Source: Branchiostoma floridae (lineage: Eukaryota > Chordata > Leptocardii > Amphioxiformes > Branchiostomatidae). From it: a stretch of 39,787 nucleotides of DNA. The notes beneath the pieces are model-generated. The model made no database searches and was not told the DNA's origin. It saw only the letters and a list, made by a program, of their open reading frames with translations. Location of the stretch: positions 20,366,163 to 20,405,949 of the forward strand of contig NC_049988.1 of assembly GCF_000003815.2 (NCBI RefSeq), read 5' to 3'. This document shows positions 18,943-28,622 of this stretch, one piece after another; within the stretch, counting starts at the first letter, position 1, and every line of letters begins with the position of its first letter. Made by a program: the position numbers and the translations under genes.

Positions 18943-21900
18943 ATGGCCGCCGCACACCAAGAACCCCACGTCAGCACAGTTCGTCCTCGTTCCTACCAAG
19001 ACGAGAGCTATCTGCACGGGTTTCTTGGAACTGTGGGCGACTTACAGAAAGATGGGTCATTTCAGGATGTTGTCCTTGAAGTCGAGGGCCGGCGGTTTCC
19101 CTGCCATCGGCTTGTTCTGTCCGCGGCCAGCCCCTACTTCAGGGCCATGTTTACAAGTGACATGGCGGAAAGTCGTCAGAAGACGGTTGTTTTACAAGTA
19201 GGGTCGGCGGGACGTGTGGTTAGACTAGAGTGAAACTTATGGAGATACCACATATCACACAGTACATCCGAAACAGGCCAAACCGATTCCATACACAATG
19301 TTGTTGTTGTTGTTGTTGTTGTCCTCGTTTAACGTCTATTATTTCGCTAGACGTGGTCTCTTGGTGCTGAGTAACACATGGTTCGCTTTTGAGTCAATAG
19401 TCTCTCTTGGTATTTAACTCTTGGTTCCTTGTGCTTGAGAGTTGCTGGAGGAGTTTCTAGGAGAGTACGTCGAAACGATGTGTACTCTCAATGTACTGGG
19501 AGAAGGCCATGTACATCTGTTTGTTGATTCCTTCTGAAAGGTCTTCTCTCATTCCAGCTAGTGTGGTGATGTCCGTGTCTCTGCTGTCTTCTGCTGTGTT
19601 GTATGTCTCATATATATTCTCCACTTCTAGCAGCATATGTTGTCTTTCCTTTTCATAGCGAGGGCAGTGGTACAGGAAGTGGTTGGTGGTCTCCACAGCA
19701 CCGCAGTTAGTGCAGCTAGGTGAGATTTCAGGCTTCATCCAGTTTTGATAGGAGTTGAGTCTGGTGTGGCCACTCACTAGCTGGTTGATGATGACTTGTG
19801 TGCTTCTTCTTCCAAGTGTTTGTCCCTTCTTCTTCATGTTGGTGGCTATCTTCTGCATACACAAATGTCAGACATTTCTTTGTTGTTTTCCTCGCCATGC
19901 CCCCCTCCCCACTTCTTCAGTATTTAGGGGTTAAAGGTCAACCTTGCAGGCAATATTATTATTATGAGCATGTATTTTTTTTAGCTAAATAGTTTAGTTG
20001 ACGGTAATCATTACGTAAACATTCATCTCTATACTTGTGAGTACTTTAGACTACTATATGATATACAGTATTTCTTTGCTTATACATACACTCGTATAGT
20101 TTTAAATAACCTCTTGAACATTGTTACATAATTGTTTTCAGGGTTTGGATGCAATCATTTTTGGGGAGATCCTGAGTTACATCTACTCGGGAACCCTCCA
20201 TGTGTCCCTGGACAAAGTGCAGCCCCTGTACCAGGCAGCCGACCTCCTCCAACTGGACCATGTGAGAGACACCTGCAGCAGCTACATGGCCATGAACGTG
20301 GAGCGCTCCACCTGTGTGGACCTGTACAAGTTTGCTGATGTCTTCTCTGTGGACAATGTCCGGAAGTGTTGTCTGCAGTTGATCCATAGAAACTTTGCTG
20401 AGGTGGGTCTGATGACTTTCCTCTTTTTTTAAAGAGTGGTTGGAATCTGCCATGAAATGCTAGAAAAATTAGTTAAAGAACTTATTGAAAAACATTTGCA
20501 AATTACATTTTTTTCTCCATTTCTTGTGACAGTTATTTTAGAGGAGGTTGTTTACAAATTTCATTTTCACAGTGGCTATTGAATTTTGTAACCTTCATAA
20601 CTGTCCTCAGAATAATATAAAAGAATCTAACCCACTTTTCATGGCTATTTTCTAATTCTAGCTAGCCAATGTTTTTTATGGTACATGTACATCCACAGGG
20701 CACTTGTAAATGAATAAATAAAGATCCAAACAAACAGGTTGCCTCCAGTGAGGAGTTTTGCAGCCTGAGTGTGAATCAGCTGACTGAGATCATCAGCCAC
20801 AATGAGCTGGATGTTAAAGAGGAGACAACAGTGTGGGAGGCTGTGGTGAGATGGGTGCAGCACAGCAGAGAGGACAGGTGGGTGTTGTTCAATTATAAAT
20901 ATGGATGTCTACCTCATGCCTAATTTTATTGCATGTATGACTGAAGAAGCTTACTTCTATTAGCCCGTCGAGGCATGAATGCACAATAAAGGTCTTTCAT
21001 TCTATAGCTATTGGCAAGACATTTTAACAGTATAGCCCTGAGGTTTGTTTATATGTACCTGACTTATCTGCAGTAATGTCAAAAAGTCATGTCATCTTCT
21101 GTTCTGTACCCTACAGACTGCACCACCTACCCAGCATCCTCCCTCACATCCGCTTCAACCTGCTGACCTCAGAAGACACGGCAGCCATCTTGGATCACTC
21201 CTTAGTCAAGGAGGATGCTGGGAGTTCTGACGTCGTCCAGATTTTGGTTCAGAAAGGCAAAACTAAACTTAATCCAAGACTTGGGATGACCACGGAAATG
21301 GCTCTGCTGTACAGTCTGATCCCGGGGTAAATAAAGTATATGCTTCTTTGTTCGATTTTGTAGGCAACCAACAATCATTGCACAATATCATTCCACATCT
21401 TGTCATCCTGCAATGTATGTACAATTCATCTAAGTCCTGTGTATACTTTTTACTAGACATTTAAGGGGCTACAAGATTAGATTAGATAGAACAGTGCATG
21501 CTTTAATTTCAGTCTCATCCATGTAGTAAGGTATTAGTTTCTAATCCAGTTTTATTTTGTCCTCTCCAGTTCCAACGAGCTCCTCTTCATGAATCCTCGG
21601 GAAGGGAAGTACATCAGCTGCAGATACAAGCCAGAAGACCTTCCTGATTTCACAGACATGACAGTTACCAGCATTAACAACATCTACATGGTGGAAACCA
21701 CAAAATCAAAGGATGGGAATCATGTGTCCCTGTTCAAGTACAACCATGCAGAAAACCTGTGGGAAAAAGCAGATGTGTTTTCAATATCTAGCATGGGACT
21801 GGAATGTTCCGCGGAACGCCTTTGTGAAGTTGATGGGAGTCTGTATTACATTGCTTTTAATCCTGAAGAACACAGACCATTGGTGCAGATGAGAAAATAT

Positions 21901-22440
21901 GACCCGCACTCGCACCAGTGGCAGGAGTGTTCACAGCTGCGACTTAACAAAATTCTAGCTCTACGCCAGTTTGTAGTATTGCCCTGCGGTCCAAACTTGT
22001 ATTTCCTCACAGACACGGAAGTGCATCGCTACGACCCAAGGCAGGACCGTTGGTGTGCGAAGACCCGACCAATACGCCTATCAAATGTCAGCACAGCCGT
22101 TGCCATAGGAACAGAGATTTTCTGCACAGATTTCTTATTCACTATGGTATATGACACCGAGTCAGACAGCTGGCAGATACTGCAAAGCTGGCCGAATCCA
22201 GAAAACCTCACTGTTGATACTTACCCCAGCCTTTTCGTACTGGAGAACCAGCTGCATATATTGATAACCTGTAGTACTAACGACTCCCAGGAAAGCCTTG
22301 TATATCTCCTATATGTGTATGACAGGTCTGCTGATGCCTGGAGAGAGTTGAAGGCCAATCTGCCAGATACGGTCTATGAAATGTGTGGCTTTTGTTCCTC
22401 TGTGGCACGTGTATACTTACCATATCTTAACGGGACATAA
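18943..22440 (+). CDS. Gene D, BTB-BACK-Kelch CUL3-adaptor-like protein
   Basis: Exons: 18943-19197, 20142-20402, 20738-20877, 21117-21326 and 21570-22440; 578 residues. The first ATG in the conserved CAACATGGC context is used; the frame is open upstream but without an ATG. Exon 1 ends in CAA rather than CAG before the donor GTAGGG. BTB has MAES; exon 2 begins GLDAIIFGEILSYI, slightly altered from the MFEEILSYI of other copies. BACK has SHNELDV instead of SHDELDV. The propeller shows FKYNHAENLWE, RKYDPHSHQWQEC, HRYDPRQDRW, MVYDTESDSWQIL and YVYDRSADAWREL. The exon 3 acceptor is unusual: a purine-rich stretch with two overlapping AATAAA motifs (20713-20722) replaces the pyrimidine tract. Intron 1 contains a retrotransposon tail. 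Confidence 0.86.
19299..19855 (-). mobile_element. 5'-truncated non-LTR retrotransposon tail, intron 1 of gene D
   Basis: On the minus strand an open frame (ending at 19457) reads QVIINQLVSGHTRLNSYQNW, then SPSCTNCGAVETTNHFLYHC, the zinc-knuckle-like region after the RNase H domain of I/Jockey/R1-like elements. A 3' UTR and a (CAA)n tail follow (plus 19299-19321). CATACACAA is duplicated at 19290-19298 and 19856-19864. Introns 1 of genes C and G carry the uninterrupted or near-uninterrupted site, which confirms the insertion boundaries. A fragment, not a gene. Confidence 0.8.
19927..19940 (+). promoter_or_regulatory. DR1-like motif, intron 1 of gene D
   Basis: GGGGTTAAAGGTCA, identical to the gene C copy although a retroelement has been inserted a short distance upstream in the intron. 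Confidence 0.4.
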
Positions 22441-23000
22441 AAACACATGTACTCTTAAGGTTAGCCACGTGTTGTTTTGCTGAATGTCTTCTCAATCTGA
22501 CATGTTTTGCAGTGATAGATCTTATACTTAAGTATTTAGGTAAAAGTTTTAAAGAAACACTTTCTTTTCTTTGTAGGCAATGTCAGCTTTATTTAAAAAT
22601 CTAACAGTAGAGATTCCAACACACCATACCCCTGTTTGCAATTCTGGTTACTTTATTGGGCTCTAGTACTACATGTATTTGGTGAGGAGATCGGAGAGGG
22701 GGGTATGGTAGCCTTATTTTATCAACTAGGGTAGCATCCAGTATAAGACAGTATAATCCTTTATGGAACCTTTACCATTATTTCACATGGGTTTCTAATT
22801 GTGTGTTACATACATTTTTCCTTGGTGTCATTTACATTGTATTTGTTTATAATTGTACATATATGTTATTGTCAGCGCATTTCACGAACCCATTTGTAAG
22901 TCTGCTCTACTCATACTATACTCTGTAATGTAATGCGCATTCGATTGTATACACGTAGGGTCAGATACAATGTACAAGTATATCTTTTTATATTTCTAAC

Positions 23001-23006
23001 AATAAA
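23001..23006 (+). promoter_or_regulatory. Poly(A) signal AATAAA of gene D
   Basis: AATAAA about 560 nt after the stop codon, a spacing like that of genes A and B. Confidence 0.45.
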
Positions 23007-23019
23007 TCTTTGCTTATGG

Positions 23020-23041
23020 TCATCAGCCACGATGAGCTGGA
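23020..23041 (+). pseudogene. Relic of exon 3 (BACK) of the array gene
   Basis: 22 bases starting TCATCAGCCACGATGAGC match exon 3 of gene E exactly and the other copies nearly so, in frame for ISHDELD. No other exon sequence surrounds it. It starts 13 bases after the gene D poly(A) signal. It is probably the remains of a former copy or an ectopic patch; a match of this length is unlikely by chance but short. Confidence 0.5.
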
Positions 23042-23467
23042 TCAAGTCATTGTTCTGTTTAAAGACAAATTGTCCTTTGACTTTTTTTGTCCTTTAAAGG
23101 CCACGATGACTTCTATTAAAACATCTTTTATAAGTTACTCAGTCCGAGGCCTATCTAGTATAATAAAAATTCGTATATTTTCACATTTATCGCAAAACAT
23201 CTATTTTCAAAACATCGAAATATAAAGGCTTACTCATCATCATCATCATCGTTCGGCTGCAGCGCAGGCGACTGCAAGCCTTCATAAAAAAATTATGTTT
23301 TTGAAACAACCTGTCGTAATATTGGTTCTTCCTGTGTCTGCTACCCGCAGATATATTTACATAAGGCAAGACGTGCCAACATACAAAATCATAGTGAAGC
23401 ATCATGTAATCAGTGTTTGTCTAGTCTACCTACCCTTTGACCCTTGCGTCATACCATCATCATCAAC

Positions 23468-26400
23468 ATGGCTGCCGCAGACAAAGAACCCCACGTCAGC
23501 GCAGTTCGTCCTCGTTTCTACCAAGACGAGAGCTATCTGCACGGCTTTCTCGCAACTGTGAATGACTTACAGAAGGCTGGGCTACTGCAGGATGTCGTCC
23601 TTGAAGTCGAGGGCCGGTGGTTTCCCTGCCATCGGCTTGTTCTGTCCGCGGCCAGCCCCTACTTCAGGGCCATGTTCACAAGTGGCATGGCGGAAAGTCG
23701 TCAGAAGACGGTTGTTTTACAGGTAGGCTTGGCGTGATGTGTTGTTAGAATAGGATATATTGTATCGTGGATACTGTATCGTGGAGAAGGCAAGGGAAAC
23801 CAAAACAACAAACTTTCCTTTGATGTGACCTTCGTTATGCCCCCCTCCCCACTTACTAGTAACTAGTGTTTTTTTTTTTTATATCTAGGGCTTAAAGGTC
23901 AACTTTGCTCACGAATAATTATGATCATGAGCATTGGTATTAGAAATATGTAAATATATGAGAATGAAGTAGAGATGTGGTACTAGTAGGTAATTTGCAG
24001 ACTGGAATTTGAAAAAAATGACCATTATATTTATAATAAAAGAAATGTGTGATAAATACTTACTTATGTGTGATAAATAGTTAAATAAAAGTCTTTAATA
24101 CAACCCTGATAATGATACCTTATGTGTTGAGCTTATGAACATTGTTACATTCTATTATTCTGCAAGGTTTCGAAAAATGTTTTCGGTGGTTTAAATTCAC
24201 AGTGAAGCGGCCGCCACGAAAACTGTGAACGTTAAGCCACCGTGAAAGTTTCCGCACTTAAAATTACAGTTGAAAGAAACAAATTAATATATGCGCAAGA
24301 AGTGACTACAGATTGTGTAGACAAAATGTATAATGGGATCAAAATTTGACCTTTATAACATAATCAAGCAAAAATTTGTGACATATGGCCCTTCTTTATA
24401 CAGCCTGATAGTAATATGTTATGTGTTAAACGTTCGAAAATTGTTATGCTGTATTGCTTTACAGGGTTTGGATGCAGGCATGTTTGAGGAGATCCTGAGT
24501 TACATCTACTCGGGAACCCTCCATGTGTCCCTGGACAAAGTGCAGCCCCTGTACCAGGCAGCCGACCTCCTCCAACTGGACTATGTGAGAGACACCTGCA
24601 GCAGCTACATGGCCATGAACGTGGAGCACTCCACCTGTGTGGACCTGTACAAGTTTGCTGATGTCTTCTCTGTGGACACTGTCCTGAGGCGTTGTGTGGA
24701 GTGGATCGATATAAACTTTACTAAGGTGGGACTGATATTTTGATATTAGGTCACTTCTCTTAATCAGGAATCTTGAAAAAAAGAGTTATCTAAAGTCTGT
24801 CTCAGCAGTAAACTGTCTTCTGTTAAGAAACAGCACAATTACTGTACCCACTTTGCTTCAGGTAGTACTTTCAAGTTGGACAAACTCCTTGAAAAGAACC
24901 TTTAGGTATAGAGCAACATCAATGTGGAACCAGCTGCCTATGGCACTACAGTCTGCCCAATCTGTAAGATCTTTTAAAAACGGCCTCTGTGATCCCCAGC
25001 CTGAATTGAAACTTGTAAATAGATCTTGGCTGTTCCATTGACTTGTGTATTGTGTATATATTATGTATTGACTGCTCCTTTTTATGCACTGTGTATATAA
25101 TGATGGCATGGCTGATGACTGTTTTTAATTCACATGTATGTAAATAATGATCACTGTATGTACTAGTATGTCGTCTGTATGAAATGAAGTCCAGGAAGAT
25201 AAGTGGCGTGCCCTAGGGCACTTCACTAATGGATTTCAAATAAAGTCTCAAGTCTCATAAAGTTTGTCTTGCATAACTTAATTGACGGTAACTTTTATAT
25301 GGCTATCAGAAGAATATTCTAAAGGAATATCCCCTAATTTGTAGTGTTAACTGTTAAGTTTTAAGAAGCCTTTTTAATATGTTAACATTTAACCAACATG
25401 TACCATGCTCCTCAACAGTTTTCCTTAAGAGAGGAATTTTGCAGCATGAGTGTGAATCAACTGACTGAGATCATCAGCCACGATGAGCTGGAAGTTAAAG
25501 AGGAGACAACAGTGTGGGAGGCTGTGGTGAGATGGGTGCAGCACAGCAGGGAGGACAGGTGGGTTTCAGTGTTCTTCTGTTGTTGAATATCTGAGATTGC
25601 GCTTATAGATATGGATGTGTACATACTTCATTACATGTATGACTGCAGAAGCTTGCAGTTATTGAGGAGGTTTTTTTGCCAGGTTTTTCCCTGAGATCCC
25701 AACATCCTCTATGTCTATTTGTTTAACATCCCCTTGTGAATCTGTTGTACCCTACAGACTACATCACCTACCCAGCATCCTCCCTCACATCCGTTTCAAC
25801 CTGCTGACCCCAGACGACACGGCAGCCATCTTGGAGCATCCCCTTGTCATGACGGATTCTGGGAGTTCTGAGGTCATCAAGAATGCGGTACAGAAAGGGA
25901 ATCCCAACCTGAAGCCGAGGCTTGGGAGGACTACTGAAATGGTTCTGCTGTCCGCTGTAGGGTCAGTATATACTTCTTCTTCTTCGTTTCACTTTCTAGG
26001 TCTACAGCCCTTGTACAAGGTTATTACACATGTGCATTGTTCAGGTACTACAATGCACATTTCTACAGTCTCAGTAATGGGAACATGCTCTGCGCCTAAG
26101 TCCACACATACTGAATTTCTTTTCTCTGAAGATACAAGATTAGATTTGAAAGATACTAGTAACATCAGAGCATGCTGTGAACCGGGCCTCATTCCCCCCA
26201 GAAGGTAAGAGTTTGCAGTCCATTTTATTGACCGTTCCTGATGTATTATGTCCTCTTCAGTTCCAACGAGCTCCTCTTCATGAATCCTCGGGAAGGGAAG
26301 TACATCAGCTGCAGTTATAATCATAAAGACTTTCCTCTTGCACGTGACACAGACGTGACAGTCACCAGTGATAACAATATCTACAGACTGATTCGTGAGC

Positions 26401-27179
26401 GGGACAATAGCAAACCGTTGTTCGTGTTGAAGTACAACCATGCGGAGAATGTGTGGGAAGATACTGGTATGTCCTCAGTATCTAAGTCGCTAAGACTGGG
26501 AAACAATGTGAATTGCTACGAAGAGCACCTTGTTGAAGTTGATCAGACTTTATACTACCTTGCTGAAAATATAGAAGAATGCTTGGTGTCGATGAGAAAG
26601 TACAGCTGGCACACAGATCAGTGGCAGGAGTGTTCACAGCTGCAATTTGACAATACTTCATACGACTTCAATTCTACATGCCAATTCAGTGCAGCATTGT
26701 CCTGCAGTTCAGACCTCTACTTCCTCACAAGCAAGGAACTGCATTGCTACGACCCGAGACAGGACCGGTGGTACAAGCAGAGCTCATCACCACAGCCCAA
26801 TCTTGAAATGCGTGCAGCTGTTTCCATGGGAACAGAAATTTTCTGCACAGATTTCAGTTTTACTCAAACTTTGGTGTACGACACAGAGTCAGACTACTGG
26901 CAGAAACTGCCAGGCTGGCCGGACCCAGGAATCCGTGAGACTTATGGTTCTCCTTATTTTTTTGTACTGGAAAACCAGCTGCACATATTGTTAAACTATA
27001 GCTATGGCTATGATGACGATGACGGAAAACACCTAGTATATGTGTATGACAGGTCTGCTGATGCCTGGAGAGACTTGAAGGCCACTTTGCCAGATAAGGA
27101 ATATTATTCGTATGGTAACCTGTGCCATGTGGCGCGTATATACCTACCATATCTTAAAGTGCAGGATAAGGAGACATAG
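23468..27179 (+). CDS. Gene E, BTB-BACK-Kelch CUL3-adaptor-like protein
   Basis: Exons: 23468-23722, 24465-24725, 25419-25558, 25758-25961 and 26261-27179; 592 residues. Exon 1 is the least uniform: FLATVNDLQKAGLLQ, EVEGRWFPCHRLV and FTSGMAES where other copies have GTVGDLQ, RRFPC and SDMAES; the M-A-E of the CUL3-binding motif stays. Exon 2 ends VLRRCVEWIDINFTK. Exon 3 starts FSLREEFCSMSVNQL, replacing VASSEEFCS at an otherwise conserved junction. The propeller exon has [53 protein letters not shown] and YVYDRSADAWRDL, plus a short acidic run (DDDDG) near 27012 in a loop where gene A also has one. It ends ARIYLPYLKVQDKET. Introns 1 and 2 contain small repeats. Confidence 0.87.
23888..23901 (+). 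promoter_or_regulatory. DR1-like motif, intron 1 of gene E
   Basis: GGGCTTAAAGGTCA: the right half-site AGGTCA is unchanged and the left half-site is degenerate. Confidence 0.35.
24166..24262. repeat. Small palindromic repeat, intron 1 of gene E
   Basis: TTTCGGTGGTTTAAATTCAC (24181 on) and its imperfect complement (GTGAACGTTAAGCCACCGTG) flank a GC-rich centre with GCGGCCGC. It is absent from introns 1 of the paralogues. Probably a short inverted-repeat transposable element. Confidence 0.5.
24826..25258 (+). mobile_element. 3' remnant of a non-LTR retrotransposon, intron 2 of gene E
   Basis: A short + frame reads SLKRTFRYRATSMWNQLP followed by SAQSVRSFKNGL, the end of a reverse-transcriptase protein of the CR1/L2/Jockey kind (compare SFSYRGAxLWNxLP in such elements). 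A 3' UTR follows and ends ATTTCAAATAAAGTCTCAAG with a short TCTCAAGTCTCA repeat, a typical tail. The 5' end is truncated and its exact boundary is uncertain. Confidence 0.6.
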
Positions 27180-27587
27180 AATGTATCAGTCCTGTAGAGC
27201 AGGATTGTCTAATGATATTTTTGTAAAGAATTTGGATTTTGAGGAGTACCCAAAGTAGGATAGGTCTTTTGATACATTCAAAACAAGTTGGTTTATGATG
27301 GAAACCCTTCCACAAAGTATTATTGCCCAATGACCTGAAAGCAGAAATTGGTGCTGCCATGCACATTGCTAGGAGAATGATAACTTTTGAGGTTCTTGTT
27401 TCTGAAGTTTGAAGATACTCATCTTCCCATGACTGACTTGATGTATCTTCCACACAAACATTTGCTAGATAATTGCTAGCTAATTGCTCTTTAGAAAAGT
27501 GTGTTAACAATTGTACTAATATTACCTTTTCCATACTCTATATGTTTTGCTATATTGTTTTTTATTTTCTATTTTTTTCGCACTTTG

Positions 27588-27712
27588 TATGTTAACCTGA
27601 ATACGTTTTGTATGTTAGCCTAAGTTTTGCATGTTAGCCTGACTTACTTTTGTGTTTATTAGCCTACTCAGTTCCGTATTTTAGCCCAAGTTTTGTATGC
27701 TGGCCTACTAGT
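27588..27712. repeat. Degenerate tandem repeat after gene E
   Basis: About five diverged copies of a unit like TTTGTATGTTAGCCTAAG (variants TATGTTAACCTG, CATGTTAGCCTG, TTTATTAGCCTAC, TATGCTGGCCTAC). Not seen after the other genes. Confidence 0.6.
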
Positions 27713-28599
27713 CCTTTTTTTATTCTAGCAACCCTTTTATTGAAGATCTTCACGAAGCCCAGGGCAGTGAGAGCTTGTGTGGCACAGAGTCTGACTATTA
27801 ATGTTATTTGTTTTATAGATTGTTCAGTGTTATATTTGTTTGCACTTAGTTTTTCTTCAAAGGCCTCTTGCACAGTTATGCACATTCATGCGATTAAAAC
27901 TAGTTTGTATACCTGTATTTTAAATTACAATATATATGTAATATTTTTGTATCATGTTTTGATGATAAATATCCATTGATGAACGCAATGAGTCATTCTT
28001 TAGGTAAGTGTTATTCAGTTTAACGACAATTTGTACTTAGAAAAAATTATCAGTTTGTATCGTGATGCCTTTTATAACAAAATGTCAGTCACATTTAAAC
28101 ATGTACACCACCAAAAACATTTCTAGGATGCATTACCGCATTTATTGAATAAGAGTATCAATTCAAACCTACTTCGGCATCAAACCAGCATAAAACATAC
28201 AAAACGTACTTAGACTTAGATGAATAAAGTTAATAACATATTTTCAAAGAAATATCCAACCAATATGTACCATAGTCCCATCCGCAGGCCAATCGTCGCT
28301 CTACTGTGTAATATAATGTTACATAGATTTACATACAGCCAAAACTTCTAAAAAAACATTGCGAAAACTCCTTGTAACTCGGGGATAGTTTCACAGCAAA
28401 ACCAGCACTAAATTTGATTTAATTGTACGTAAAACAAAACCTTCCAGCTAGCGATACAGATTTTGGTATCGTTTTTTTTTACATCTTTAATATGCATGTA
28501 GTAGGAACAATTCTCTCTCGAGAGATGGAGGCGGCATACTGTAGCTCACACTGCTACATTATGTGGGTTATAAGTGTATGGCTTCTACCCTTTGACCCT

Positions 28600-28606
28600 T
28601 GAGTCA
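28600..28606 (+). promoter_or_regulatory. AP-1-like site before gene F
   Basis: TGAGTCA lies 17 bases before the start codon. The same place reads TGGGGTCA, TGGCGTCA, TGGATCA and TGCGTCA in genes B-E, so only F and G carry the full consensus. The position may be 5' UTR, and binding is inferred. Confidence 0.3.
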
Positions 28607-28622
28607 TACCATCATCATCAAC

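Larger units (their letters stand above)
22441..23467 (+). other. 3' flank of gene D and 5' flank of gene E
   Basis: No gene. It contains the gene D poly(A) signal, a relic of exon 3 (below), a (CAT)n run at about 23233-23250 followed by a short GC-rich stretch, and the conserved pre-start block of gene E (CCCTTTGACCCTTGCGTCATAC). Confidence 0.5.
27180..28622 (+). other. 3' flank of gene E and 5' flank of gene F
   Basis: No gene. An ATTAAA at 27893-27898 is the only poly(A)-like signal I noticed. It includes the degenerate tandem repeat below and, at its right end, the conserved pre-start block of gene F. Confidence 0.5.

Noticed and set aside
24853-25041. Short separate gene in intron 2 of gene E
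   Set aside because: The peptide matches the end of non-LTR reverse-transcriptase proteins and is followed by a retroelement-type 3' tail.
27650-27979. 109-codon frame after gene E
   Set aside because: Lies over a degenerate tandem repeat and AT-rich flank; no domain, no counterpart after other genes.
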